A stretch of 64,000 nt of DNA, taken from assembly GCF_030345715.1 (NCBI RefSeq), contig NZ_JAUASX010000019.1, positions 38,592-102,591 on the forward strand. Direction: 5' to 3'. The number at the start of each line of letters is the position of its first letter. The stretch's first letter is position 1. This document shows positions 49,088-58,140 of the stretch, in pieces. The position numbers and the translations under genes are program-made. The notes under the pieces are model-generated. The model ran no database searches and was not told the DNA's origin. It saw nothing but the letters and a program-made list of their open reading frames with translations. The stretch is from Solimonas sp. SE-A11 (GTDB lineage: Bacteria > Pseudomonadota > Gammaproteobacteria > Nevskiales > Nevskiaceae).

Positions 49088-51838
49088 CTACGGCGCAGTC
49101 GTCGTCGTGAAGGTGTCGGTAACACCGCCGATGGTTAGCACGGTGTGCGTAGCCGTGCCCGGCTTGGACGATGAGGTGTGGCGGACGAAGACCTGCTGGC
49201 CCGCCAACAGTGTCCCGGGCGTGCTCTTCCATTGCCCGGCCACCAGATTGTTCGTCAATCCACCCAGCGTGACGATGCGATACTCGCCTCCTACGATCGA
49301 GATGGTCGCAGCGCTGACGTAACCTTCCGGCGTGACTCCTGCGGACTCGATCAAGGTCGATTTGGCGACGTTGGTCTTGTCGACGAAGCTGAACTGGTTG
49401 GGCTGGCCGTCCGTCAGCGTGCCCAGCGCCATGGCCGTGGTGGAGGAAAAGTCGTCGCTTACGGTACCGATCCTCAGCGTGGTGGTGGTGACCCTGCTGG
49501 CGGCATTGGCGGACTTGTGCCGGACCCAGACCTGGTGCGTGCTGCGGTCGATGAAGCCTGCTGCACTGCTCCAGGGACCATCGTCGACACGATATTCCCC
49601 ACCGGACACCGAAATGGGCGCACGGTTGTTCATGCCCTTGATGGTTACCGGCCCCGCCGTGATCTGGTCGTTCCAGCGCACGTTGGTGACGTCCGTGAAG
49701 TTGAATGCATCCGGCGTGATGTCCGCCACCGCAGTACGGTTCCGATAACGGGATGCAACTCCCCCCACTGTCACCGTTGTCTCGGTCCAGGTCTCGCCAT
49801 CCCAGGATGTGCGATGGCGAACCTGCAGCGTCTGACCCGGAAGGATGGTTCCGGGCGCACTCTGGAAGGCTCCGCCATTGATGGAGAACTCCGCCTCTGG
49901 CCCCGACACGGCCACGCTGGCCGGCGCATCGTAACCAACGGGGGTCACGACATTCGAGGAGAACAGGATGCCAAAGTCGCTGTTGATGATCGAGTTGAAG
50001 GACAGCGGATCTGGCACGCTGTCCGGCCCGCTGGCGGCATAGACACGGATCGGCAAGGTCGTCGAGGCCGGCAAGCCGCTGCCGTCCTTGACCGTCAGCG
50101 TGACGTTGTAGAGCCCGCGGGCGGCAAAGCTGTGCAGGGGCGCATAACGGCTATCCTTGGCTGTGCCGTCGCCGAAATCCCAGAGATAGGTCAGCGCCGT
50201 GCCTTCGGGGTCGCGCGAACCTTCTGCCGAGAATTGCACCGACAAGGCGGCGTTGCCCTCGGTCTTGCTGGCGCGAATGATGGCGATCGGTGGCGAGTTG
50301 TCGGCATCGGAGTAGCTGCCGGAAATGCGGTATTGCCCAATGCTGCCGTAGTCCGAATAGCCGGGCGCCGGATCCAGGTCACCTACCCCATCGATCGCAA
50401 GGTAGTAGGTTCCACGCTGCAGTTCGACCGAGAGGCTGGCACTGGTGCCAACGGGATCGTTGTGCTCCGCCACCAGGGCTCCGCTGCTGTTATAGAGGCT
50501 GGCGACGATGTCCATCATCGGCGTTACCTCGGCAGGATCGACCCTCAGCGTCAGCCTTCCAGCTCCGGCAGCGAACTCGAAGAAATCGACATCGCCCGGG
50601 GTTTCGATAATGCCGCGCTGCTTGATCTGGAAGAGCCCGCCGGCCCCGAGCGTTGCCACCAAGGGCGCAGCAGTACCTCGGCTGTTGCCGAAGTCGTCCG
50701 CGCGCACTGTCACGCCGTTGGCGGCCATCGTCGCGTAGTCGTCCGGGTTGGCCTGGCCGGGATTGCTGAAACCGGGGTAGCCGCCCATGCTCCATTGAAC
50801 CACGCTGGCGAAGCCACTTCCCATGATCGGCGACCAGGACGTCGCGCCGCTGCCGTGACCGGCGTAATAGGCATTGTTGGTATCGCCGTCATGCCGCAGG
50901 CCCAGGTTGTGGCCTACCTCGTGGCTCGCCGTACCAGCGATGGAGGCGCTGCTCGGTCCGGGCCAGCCGTCGCTGGGGCGCGGCGGCGAAACGAAGACCC
51001 AGGCGGGCTGGTAATAGCCGTGTGGTTCGGGGTCAATCGCGGTATTGGCATCGTAGGCGTCGAAGGCCCCGACGGAGGCAATGCTGCGGCCCTGCGTTTT
51101 CTGTGCAACGGGATTGTTGATGGGGCTCGTGAAAACAGCCCGAGTACCGTAGCGATCGTCGGCGGCGTTGTCGCGCGTGATATCCGCCTGCGGCGGCTCC
51201 TCGGTGGTGACATCGACGTCGAAAGCGGAGTAGGTCTCTGCCACGCCCTGCCAGACACGCTGAATCCAGGCGCGCTCGGTGTCACTGAAGGTAGCCGGGT
51301 TTCCGTCGGTGTCGTAAGGCACCGCGGTAGCCGCGTTACCGTCGTTCCAGGCCGTGCCAGCCGGAAGGTTGTAGCCGTTGAAGTCGAGGTAGATCACGCG
51401 GCTGCGGCCGCTGGTGCTTTGCCGCTTGCTGTGCAGCTTGAAGGTATCCGCCAGCGGCGCCAGCAGCTCCCCCGCCGATTCTGCCGCCGTAGTTCCGGCA
51501 CTTTCGGACATCTGCGGCTCGACGTAGAACAGATGTCCACGACGATCAAGCCACAGCGTCCGGTCCTTGCGGAGCAGTTCCAGCAGCTTGTCGGCCGGCA
51601 TGCCCGCACGCTTCGCAACGACCTCGCGGTCGGCTTGGTTGAGTGCCAGGAACCCAGCCTCGCCGTTCATCGCCCGGGGCAGAAGATCCTTCAGCAGCAT
51701 TTTCGGAGCACCCAGCAGGTTCTTGATCGCTCCTGCTTCTGCTGCCGTTGCGGGAAGCGCGGCGGCCCCGCTGGCGAGCCCCAACCCTAGCGCCACCACC
51801 CCCAACAAGCATTGCAGACTCTTGTTTGGCCCCTTCAT
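49088..51838 (-). CDS. secreted zinc metalloprotease with PPC, PKD and three C-terminal repeat domains
   Basis: 916 residues. A signal peptide (MKGPNKSLQCLLGVVALGLG, then LASGAAA) is followed by a propeptide-like region. The catalytic domain at about 145-390 has the metzincin motif HEVGHNLGLRHDG (His306, Glu307, His310, His316) and a probable Met-turn at Met339 (SPIMGSG). A pre-peptidase-C-like beta domain lies at about 410-510, a PKD domain at about 516-598 (YLWDFGDGTAKDS), then three related modules at about 609-705, 709-803 and 812-915, each with an ISVSGGEYR-like strand and a VWVRHKS-like strand. It is probably exported, perhaps by the type II system. No GlyGly-CTERM tail is present. Confidence 0.85.
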   Translation of the reverse strand: MKGPNKSLQCLLGVVALGLGLASGAAALPATAAEAGAIKNLLGAPKMLLKDLLPRAMNGEAGFLALNQADREVVAKRAGMPADKLLELLRKDRTLWLDRRGHLFYVEPQMSESAGTTAAESAGELLAPLADTFKLHSKRQSTSGRSRVIYLDFNGYNLPAGTAWNDGNAATAVPYDTDGNPATFSDTERAWIQRVWQGVAETYSAFDVDVTTEEPPQADITRDNAADDRYGTRAVFTSPINNPVAQKTQGRSIASVGAFDAYDANTAIDPEPHGYYQPAWVFVSPPRPSDGWPGPSSASIAGTASHEVGHNLGLRHDGDTNNAYYAGHGSGATSWSPIMGSGFASVVQWSMGGYPGFSNPGQANPDDYATMAANGVTVRADDFGNSRGTAAPLVATLGAGGLFQIKQRGIIETPGDVDFFEFAAGAGRLTLRVDPAEVTPMMDIVASLYNSSGALVAEHNDPVGTSASLSVELQRGTYYLAIDGVGDLDPAPGYSDYGSIGQYRISGSYSDADNSPPIAIIRASKTEGNAALSVQFSAEGSRDPEGTALTYLWDFGDGTAKDSRYAPLHSFAARGLYNVTLTVKDGSGLPASTTLPIRVYAASGPDSVPDPLSFNSIINSDFGILFSSNVVTPVGYDAPASVAVSGPEAEFSINGGAFQSAPGTILPGQTLQVRHRTSWDGETWTETTVTVGGVASRYRNRTAVADITPDAFNFTDVTNVRWNDQITAGPVTIKGMNNRAPISVSGGEYRVDDGPWSSAAGFIDRSTHQVWVRHKSANAASRVTTTTLRIGTVSDDFSSTTAMALGTLTDGQPNQFSFVDKTNVAKSTLIESAGVTPEGYVSAATISIVGGEYRIVTLGGLTNNLVAGQWKSTPGTLLAGQQVFVRHTSSSKPGTATHTVLTIGGVTDTFTTTTAP

Positions 51839-51974
51839 GACGTCCCCTTTTTGGTCTTTGCCAGTAGTGGCCAGAACCTAGCGAGGGGAACCTCAGACAG
51901 TCTTCACGTCCGGTTCATGAAATTCCAACGGTTTTCCAACGGCGTCCATCGACCAAGCGGAAAATCCAATGAAA

Positions 51975-54689
51975 TCAGATGCCGCCACCAGCAGCGCGCG
52001 AAACGCGCTGCGCCTCGATCACGAGTGGCGCGCCGGGTGGAAGTACACGCCGTAGATGCTCCAATGCCTGTCGGGAGGCTATCCGCGCCTCCCCCGGCCG
52101 CTGCAGGGCAAGCAGCATCCGGGCCCGATGCAGCTCGTAGCGCCCTAACGGGACATCCGCACCCGGAGCCTCCACGCTGACGGCGCGCACCAGTTGGCGA
52201 AGCACCTCCTCCGCCTGGCTCCATTGGTGACGCCCCGCCAGGATGAGGGCCTGCAGGTTCTGCAGTTCGTAGCGATCGTAGGGATCCGCCTCCACCTGGC
52301 GTTCAAGCGCAAGCCCCTCCTGGATTCGCAGCAGTGCGGCTTCGGCGTCCCCACCCGCGACCTCAGCCTGAGCCAGGAAACGCAGTGCGGTCAGGCGCTC
52401 GCGGCTGTGGTGGCCATAACGGGCGGTGACCGTGTCCAACTGCTGCCGTTGCAGGGCGATGGCATCGGTGTGTCGCCCGGCATTGGTATAGGCCACACCC
52501 AAAGCGCGTCGCGCATTCCACAGGTACGGATGGCTATCGCCGAAACTCGACGAGAAGTTGAGGATCGCCCGCTGCAGCAGGGGAATCACCCTGGCGGGTT
52601 CGCCACCGTATTCCAGGCCCTTGCTCATCTGCAGGAACAGCAGCGTCAGTTTCGGACTGCCATGCCCATGGATGCGTTCCAGGCCATCGAGCACCCGCTC
52701 GAACTCCGTCAGTGCCTCGTCGGGATTTCCGGCGACGCCCACCAACGAGGCCCTGGAATGGCTGATCCGCAGGACCAGGGGATGACCTGGCCCAAGCCTC
52801 TTCCTCGCGTCCTCTAGGACCGAATCGATGGCGCCGCCGCAGTTGCCCCCACGGATGATGCCCGTCCTCCGCCAGCACCTGATGCTATCCAGAGCGACGC
52901 GGGCGATGAAACCCACCTCCGGGTGTGGATGCCCCGCCGCTGCCTCTGCATCGTACTGGCGCTGCGCCACCGCCTCCATGCCCTCCATACGTGAAGGGGT
53001 CAGCGGCAGGTTCACCAGCAGCTCTTGCAGGGCCAGCCGGGTCGCTTCTGTTTCCACGGCCGCGGGGCCCAACTGCTCGGCCAGCGCGGCTTCGGCCGAC
53101 AACAAGAGGGGCACGGCCTTCTCTTGCTGGATCAGCGCAGCATAGGAGGTACCCAACACCCGCTGCAGCGAAGCATGCATCAGGGGTTGACCGGCGAAGC
53201 GGGCATCGAGGGACTCGGCGGCCCGATCCAGCAGCGTGCCGATGGTCACGTCGGCGGCATGGCCGGGAGATCCGTTGGCGGGCGCCAGCAAATCCTTCGT
53301 CAAGAATTCGGTGACCGCCGCGGCGACGGTCGCACTGCGCCGCTCCTGTGCCACGGCTTGCCGCAAGCTCCAGGCCAGCCAGCTCGTGACTACCAGGCCC
53401 ATCACCAAGACGGCGGCCAGGGCGAGCAGAGGGCCGCGGCGCGCCCGCGCCAGTTGCAGTGCACGTTCGGCCAGTGCAAGTCGCTGCCGTCGCTGGTCTT
53501 CCTCTTGCTGCCGGGCACGCCGAATCTCGAGGTTGCGCAAGCGTCGCAGCAGCTCACCTGCATCGCTGAGCCGCTGCGCCGGATCCAACTGCGAAGCGGC
53601 GGCGATATCTTGGCAGAGCAGCACGTCGCCGACCCTGGCTTCCCAGCCCGGCCCCATCGGGTGCGCCATATCGCCGGCCAGGACCTGGTAAGCCAGTACG
53701 CCTAGAGCATAGGTGTCGGATTGCAGGCTGGGCGCGGCACCGGCCAGCAATTCCGGCGCCCGATAGGGAGACGGCTCCAGCACGTGAGCCGTCTCTGCAG
53801 CCGGCTCGCCGCTGCGCGCTTCCGCGGCCCCCAGTTCGGCGAAACCAATCCGCAGCCCCGACACCGGGTCGCGTGCCAGCATGAAGCTGTCGGGACTGAG
53901 TGCGCCGTGAACGACTCCGTATGAATGGAGGCAAGCCACTGCCTCGACCAGCCGCAGGACTCCGTCCATGGGCGCGATATCCCCGCACGCGAACTGTGCG
54001 AAGGCTTCCCGCAACCCGACGTCAGCATGACCCTGCAGGACAATGTGGAAGGGTGCGGCTTCGAGATGTTCCTCAATAACCACGGGGAGGGGAGTTGCCG
54101 TTCCGAGGCGTTCGTACAGATAACGGCTGACCGTCACCTCCCTTCGCAGCAGATCCACGCCCCGCCCGCTACGCGCGAGCTTGAGCCTCCTCAGCTTTCC
54201 CGCTTCCTCGACCTGCGGTTCCCAAGCCTCCCATATCTCGATATCCGGACCGCGCGATAGCAGGCGTTCCAGTTGCCAACCGGGCGGCCGCTGCGCCGAT
54301 GGTTCGTCGTCGGGCAGCGGGGTGCTCTTTTCCTGAGGCAGCATCTGCACGGCGCAGGCCAGCCGGTAGCCGTAGCCGTGTACCGTCTGCAGTAGTTCGC
54401 CTTCGGGATCATCGATGGCGCTGCGCAGCTTAGCAATACAATTGGTAAGGGCTCCGTCCGTCACGATCCGGCCGGACCACACGGCATCCAGCAAATCCGA
54501 CTTCGTCAGCAATTCACCCGGACGCTTGAGGAAAACGCGCAGCATCTCCCGCGGCTTGCGCTCCAGCGTCACCAGTTCGCCCTTGACGCGAAGCTCGCCG
54601 CTGTGCGTGTCGAAATCTACCCCGGCAAATCGCCAACGAGGCGCCCATGCAGACGCCTCGCCTCCGCGTTGATCGATACTTTCCCCCAT
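51975..54689 (-). CDS. membrane-bound winged-helix regulator with a degenerate protein-kinase domain and TPR-like repeats
   Basis: 904 residues. About 18-112 is an OmpR/CadC-type winged helix (REMLRVFLKRPGELLTKSDL, HGYGYRLAC). About 138-390 is a protein-kinase fold: a possible ATP Lys170 and Glu184 remain, and APELLAG and SDTYALGVLAYQVLAGD are intact. But HRDLKPEN is HGALSPDS (261-268) and DFG is GFA (282-284), so both catalytic Asp residues and the Asn are lost. A basic segment and one membrane helix (LLALAAVLVMGLVVTSWLAW, about 421-440) follow, then a long helical TPR-like region to the end. It probably senses through its outer repeats and controls genes nearby, perhaps the metalloprotease 136 bases downstream. 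Function unproven. Confidence 0.8.
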   Translation of the reverse strand: MGESIDQRGGEASAWAPRWRFAGVDFDTHSGELRVKGELVTLERKPREMLRVFLKRPGELLTKSDLLDAVWSGRIVTDGALTNCIAKLRSAIDDPEGELLQTVHGYGYRLACAVQMLPQEKSTPLPDDEPSAQRPPGWQLERLLSRGPDIEIWEAWEPQVEEAGKLRRLKLARSGRGVDLLRREVTVSRYLYERLGTATPLPVVIEEHLEAAPFHIVLQGHADVGLREAFAQFACGDIAPMDGVLRLVEAVACLHSYGVVHGALSPDSFMLARDPVSGLRIGFAELGAAEARSGEPAAETAHVLEPSPYRAPELLAGAAPSLQSDTYALGVLAYQVLAGDMAHPMGPGWEARVGDVLLCQDIAAASQLDPAQRLSDAGELLRRLRNLEIRRARQQEEDQRRQRLALAERALQLARARRGPLLALAAVLVMGLVVTSWLAWSLRQAVAQERRSATVAAAVTEFLTKDLLAPANGSPGHAADVTIGTLLDRAAESLDARFAGQPLMHASLQRVLGTSYAALIQQEKAVPLLLSAEAALAEQLGPAAVETEATRLALQELLVNLPLTPSRMEGMEAVAQRQYDAEAAAGHPHPEVGFIARVALDSIRCWRRTGIIRGGNCGGAIDSVLEDARKRLGPGHPLVLRISHSRASLVGVAGNPDEALTEFERVLDGLERIHGHGSPKLTLLFLQMSKGLEYGGEPARVIPLLQRAILNFSSSFGDSHPYLWNARRALGVAYTNAGRHTDAIALQRQQLDTVTARYGHHSRERLTALRFLAQAEVAGGDAEAALLRIQEGLALERQVEADPYDRYELQNLQALILAGRHQWSQAEEVLRQLVRAVSVEAPGADVPLGRYELHRARMLLALQRPGEARIASRQALEHLRRVLPPGAPLVIEAQRVSRAAGGGI

Positions 54690-54797
54690 GGCCCCTAGGC
54701 TCCCACAGTCCGGGGCGGCATTCGACGGCCGCTACCCGCTATTCTTACGGTGCCTACTCTAGCCCTGTGCCTTGCAAAATGCTTCCCCTAGGGGGTT

Positions 54798-54825
54798 CGG
54801 CGAACCGGACTTCCCCGGTTCGCCG
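54798..54825. terminator. hairpin between the permease and regulator genes
   Basis: CGGCGAACCGG and CCGGTTCGCCG form an 11-bp perfect stem with loop ACTTCC, eight bases after the permease stop on the minus strand. No T run follows on either side, so it may be an attenuating or processing hairpin rather than a full terminator. Confidence 0.5.
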
Positions 54826-54832
54826 GTGCCGG

Positions 54833-56326
54833 TCACAACGATTTGTATTCCGTAGTGCCGCCTGACATCGCGAACTCCTCTTCCGGCGACAGCACCAGCT
54901 TGTGCCGGCCGATCACCGCGAAGTAGGCGATGCCCACCGCGAACCAGATCGCCACGCCGATCACGCCGGCACGGTAGACCGGGTCGGCCAGCTGGAACCA
55001 GATCGTCACCAGCGCCAGGCCGATGGTCAGCGCCGCACCGGGAATGCCGAAGGGGCTCTTGTAGGGCCGCACGATATCCGGGAACTTGCGGCGCAGCAGG
55101 ATGAAGGAACTGGCCTGCATGATGTAGGAGATCATGGCGCCGAACACCGCCATGTTCAGCAAGGTGCCACCGATCAGCGTGGCGCTGTTGTCCGCGCCAT
55201 ACCAGATCGACAGCATCACCAGCAGCGCAACCGTGGCACCGGCGATCATCGCAGCATACGGCGTCTTGCGGGTGCCATGGGTGATCGACAGCGGCCTGGG
55301 GAAGTAGCCGGCGCGCGACAGCGAATAGATCTGCCGGCCCTGGGCATAGATGATGGTGTGGAAGCTCGCGATCAGGCCGATCACCGCCACCAGCGCCAGC
55401 AGCTTGGCGATGCCGTCGCCGTAGATCGCCTTGAAACCATCCAGCAGCGGCTCACCGGAAGTGGACAGCGCAAAGGCACCGTTGGCCACCGATGAGTTAA
55501 GCAGCAGGATCATGAAGGCCGACACGATTAGCGTGCACATGCCAAGGATGATGCCCTTGGGCATGTCGCGCTTCGGGTCCACCGACTCTTCCGCCGCCAG
55601 CGGCAACTGCTCGATCGCCAGGAACAGCCAGACCGCGAAAGGCATCGCCGCCAGGGCTCCCATGAACCCGAACGGCAGCCAGCTACCGCCACCTTCCGGC
55701 AGCTCCACCGGCTTGCCGTCGAGCCCCACGCCGATGTTCAGCGCCCAGCGCGAGAAGTCCATGTTGGGGATGGCACTGATCCAGAAAGCTACCAGGCAGG
55801 CCAGGGCTGCCACCGTCACCGCCAGCGTCACCTTGAAGGACAGCTCCACGCCGATCACGTTGAGCCCCACGAAGAAGATGTAGCAGGCGATCCAGTACAC
55901 CGGCTGGAAGGCTTCCGGTGTGCCGAAGATCGAGCCGAGATAGGAACTGATAAAGAACACCACCACGGCCGGCGTGATGACGTACTCCACGTTCTCGCAG
56001 AGCCCGGTGATGAACCCGCCCCAGGGTCCCATCGTGGCGCGCGAGAAGGAGTAGGCTGCACCGGTATGCGGCAGCGCCGGACTCATCTCCGCTATCGAGA
56101 AGGTCAGGCCCAGGTACATGATCGCGATCAGGATCGTCGCGATCAGCATGCCGCCCCAGCCTGCCGCCCCGAGGCCGAAGTTCCAGCCGGAGAAGTGGCC
56201 GGAGATCACCGCGCCAACGCCCAACGCCCACAGCGATGCCACGCCGGCATAGCGCCGCAGGCCGCGTTTCTCGAAGTAACTGCTATCTACCGACTGGTAG
56301 GTGACGCCACCCTTCTGCTCGCTCAT
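54833..56326 (-). CDS. APC-family amino acid/amine permease, ethanolamine permease-like
   Basis: 497 residues with about twelve hydrophobic segments. The N-terminal GVGAVISGHFSGWNFGLGAA, GGMLIATILIAIMYLGLTFS, AEMSPALPHTGAAYSFSRA and GLCENVEYVITPAVVVFF resemble the ethanolamine permease branch of the APC superfamily. It would import ethanolamine or a related amine or amino acid by cation symport. No eut or ethanolamine ammonia-lyase gene is in the window, so the substrate is tentative. The start at 56326 (MSEQKGGVTYQ) is preferred to one 42 bases upstream. Confidence 0.85.
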   Translation of the reverse strand: MSEQKGGVTYQSVDSSYFEKRGLRRYAGVASLWALGVGAVISGHFSGWNFGLGAAGWGGMLIATILIAIMYLGLTFSIAEMSPALPHTGAAYSFSRATMGPWGGFITGLCENVEYVITPAVVVFFISSYLGSIFGTPEAFQPVYWIACYIFFVGLNVIGVELSFKVTLAVTVAALACLVAFWISAIPNMDFSRWALNIGVGLDGKPVELPEGGGSWLPFGFMGALAAMPFAVWLFLAIEQLPLAAEESVDPKRDMPKGIILGMCTLIVSAFMILLLNSSVANGAFALSTSGEPLLDGFKAIYGDGIAKLLALVAVIGLIASFHTIIYAQGRQIYSLSRAGYFPRPLSITHGTRKTPYAAMIAGATVALLVMLSIWYGADNSATLIGGTLLNMAVFGAMISYIMQASSFILLRRKFPDIVRPYKSPFGIPGAALTIGLALVTIWFQLADPVYRAGVIGVAIWFAVGIAYFAVIGRHKLVLSPEEEFAMSGGTTEYKSL

Positions 56327-56550
56327 TGCCCAGGCCCCTGTTGGAATCAAGTGGAGGAGCCGGCGCACGCCGCTGCAAGCCCGATCGTGCGCCGGCCTTG
56401 ACGTTATGGGTTCAGCAAGAAGGGTGCCGGGAGAAAGCGGCCATTCCTGCCTCCAGACGGTGCATGAAAAGCCCTGTGGCGCGGCTTTTGCTCCTCGCGA
56501 TCCCTTAAACTGAACGCCGCGACACTCCCTCTCCAGAGCCGAACAGAGCC

Positions 56551-57321
56551 ATGATCAAGCGTGTTGTCTTCAACCAGAAAGGCGGCGTGGGCAAGACCAC
56601 GATCGTCTGCAACCTCGCCGCCATCGCCGCCAGCCGCGGCCTGCGCACCCTGGTGATCGATCTCGACACCCAGGGCAACGCCACGCAGTACCTCACCGGC
56701 AGTGCGCCGCTGCAGCCGGACCGCACGATCGCGGATTTCTTCGAGGCCTCGCTGTCGTTCTCGCTGACGCCGCCGGCCTTCGTCAGCTATGCCAGCGGCA
56801 CCGCCTTCGACAACCTCGACGTCATCGCCGCCTCTCCGCGCCTGGACGAACTGGCGATCAAGCTCGAGTCCAAGCAGAAGATCTACAAGCTGCGCGACGC
56901 GCTGAAGAAGCTCAAGGGCTATGACGCGGTCTTCATCGACACGCCGCCGGCGCTCAACTTCTACTCCCGCTCCGCGCTAATCGCCGCCGACCGCGTGCTG
57001 ATCCCGTTTGACTGCGACGAGTTCGCGCGTCAGGCGCTCTACACGCTGCTGGACAACATCCAGGAAATCCGCGCCGACCACAACGAGGACCTGGAGATCG
57101 AAGGCATCATCGTCAACCAGTTCCAGTCGCGCTCCCGCCTGCCGGCGCGCCTGGTCGAGGAACTGAAGGCCGAAGGCAAGCCGGTGCTGGACTGCGCCAT
57201 CGGCACCTCGATCAAGGTCAAGGAATCGCACGAGCAGCACAAGCCGCTGATCCACTTCGACCGCGGCCATCGCATCACCCAGGAATACCTGGCGCTGTTC
57301 GACTCGCTCAGATCCGCCTGA
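56551..57321 (+). CDS. ParA/MinD-family ATPase
   Basis: 256 residues. The deviant Walker A motif is FNQKGGVGKTT (Lys10, Lys15), with LVIDLDTQGNATQYLTG (Walker A') and VFIDTPPALNFYSRSALI (Walker B). These ATPases polymerise or move on DNA or membranes to position cargo. No ParB gene or parS-like repeats are seen, and the gene is not near replication genes. Its only close partner is the phosphopantetheinyl transferase gene 13 bases downstream. It may position a chemosensory cluster, large enzyme complex or plasmid-like element; cargo unknown. Confidence 0.85.
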   Translation: MIKRVVFNQKGGVGKTTIVCNLAAIAASRGLRTLVIDLDTQGNATQYLTGSAPLQPDRTIADFFEASLSFSLTPPAFVSYASGTAFDNLDVIAASPRLDELAIKLESKQKIYKLRDALKKLKGYDAVFIDTPPALNFYSRSALIAADRVLIPFDCDEFARQALYTLLDNIQEIRADHNEDLEIEGIIVNQFQSRSRLPARLVEELKAEGKPVLDCAIGTSIKVKESHEQHKPLIHFDRGHRITQEYLALFDSLRSA

Positions 57322-57334
57322 GGCGGCGCCCGCG

Positions 57335-58030
57335 ATGATCCTTGCCCTGCGACTGGCCCGCTACGCGCCCACCTGGGCCGTGGCAGAGGCCGCGGGGCTG
57401 GATTTCCTCGGCGCCGAGGAGCGCGAGCGGGTCGGTACGTTCAAGGCCACGGCGCGGCGCGAGCAGTTCATCGCCGCGCGCTGGATGGCGCGCCGCCTGC
57501 TGATCGAGCAGCGCGGGGGCATTCCCGCCGACTGGGAATTGGGCGCCATTGCACACACGCCGCCGCGCCTCGTGCGCGGGCCCGATCCGGCTCTGCACGT
57601 CGGCCTCTCGCACAGCGGCGACTGGATGGCCTGCGTCATCTCCACCCTGCCCGTGGGCATCGACCTGGAAACCGTCACCCGGCCGCGCAGGGTCGCGCCG
57701 CTGGCGCGGCAGTCCTGCAGCGCGGAGGAACAGGCCTTGTTGGCGACGCTGCCGCCCGAGCAGCAACTGGCGGCGTTCTACCGCATGTGGACGCAGAAGG
57801 AGGCCTGGCTCAAGCAGCGCGGCCTGGGCATCGATTTCTCGCTGATGCGAGGACTGCGGGTACGCGACGCGGCGGCGGGTGAGCCGGTGAATGGTCTGGG
57901 CTACTTCGATGCGGCGGCGGGATTGCGTCTTGCACTGAGTGCGGAGAGCCTTCAACCCGGGCAACGCATGGAGACCAACGGTTTGTCGTTCGTCGAAGAG
58001 ACCTGGTGGCTGGAGCAGACGGCAAGCTAA
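57335..58030 (+). CDS. 4'-phosphopantetheinyl transferase (Sfp/AcpT type)
   Basis: 231 residues. Substrate and magnesium motifs are intact: HVGLSHSGDWMACVI, VGIDLETV (Asp110, Glu112) and FYRMWTQKEAWLKQRGLGI (Trp152, Lys155, Glu156, Lys160). It transfers phosphopantetheine from CoA to a serine of a carrier protein. A second enzyme besides AcpS usually serves polyketide, peptide or polyunsaturated fatty acid synthases, none of which lies here. It is probably co-transcribed with the ParA-like gene. Confidence 0.9.
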   Translation: MILALRLARYAPTWAVAEAAGLDFLGAEERERVGTFKATARREQFIAARWMARRLLIEQRGGIPADWELGAIAHTPPRLVRGPDPALHVGLSHSGDWMACVISTLPVGIDLETVTRPRRVAPLARQSCSAEEQALLATLPPEQQLAAFYRMWTQKEAWLKQRGLGIDFSLMRGLRVRDAAAGEPVNGLGYFDAAAGLRLALSAESLQPGQRMETNGLSFVEETWWLEQTAS

Positions 58031-58049
58031 TCAGCGAAGCCCCAATTCC

Positions 58050-58075
58050 GTCATGGCGGCGAAAGCCGGCATGAC
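58050..58075. repeat. REP-like palindromic element
   Basis: GTCATGGCGGC-GAAA-GCCGGCATGAC is an 11-bp stem with one mismatch and a GAAA tetraloop. The CGTCAT...GAAA...ATGAC form resembles interspersed extragenic palindromes of many proteobacteria. Only one copy is seen in this window, 20 bases after a gene end and before a terminator. Confidence 0.5.
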
Positions 58076-58096
58076 AAGGAAGACCGGAAGAACAAA

Positions 58097-58122
58097 AAAA
58101 GGGCCGCTTTCGCGGCCCTTTT
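58097..58122. terminator. bidirectional rho-independent terminator
   Basis: AAAAGGGCCGC-TTTC-GCGGCCCTTTT is a perfect 11-bp stem flanked by A and T runs on the two sides. It lies between the convergent phosphopantetheinyl transferase and aceA genes and can serve both. Confidence 0.92.
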
Positions 58123-58140
58123 CGTTTGCAGCGGTGCTAC

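Noticed and set aside
49088..49200. GlyGly-CTERM tail on the metalloprotease as local substrate of the rhombosortase
   Set aside because: The C-terminus ends VTDTFTTTTAP, with no Gly-Gly motif, hydrophobic helix or basic tail.
49178..51790. 870-codon plus-strand frame opposite the metalloprotease
   Set aside because: The minus strand carries a signal peptide, HExxH motif and repeats, so it is the coding strand.
53438..54280. Active Ser/Thr kinase call for the central domain of the winged-helix protein
   Set aside because: HRD and DFG aspartates and the catalytic-loop Asn are replaced, so activity is not supported.
56551..57321. Chromosome or plasmid partition locus
   Set aside because: No ParB gene, parS-like repeats or replication genes nearby.
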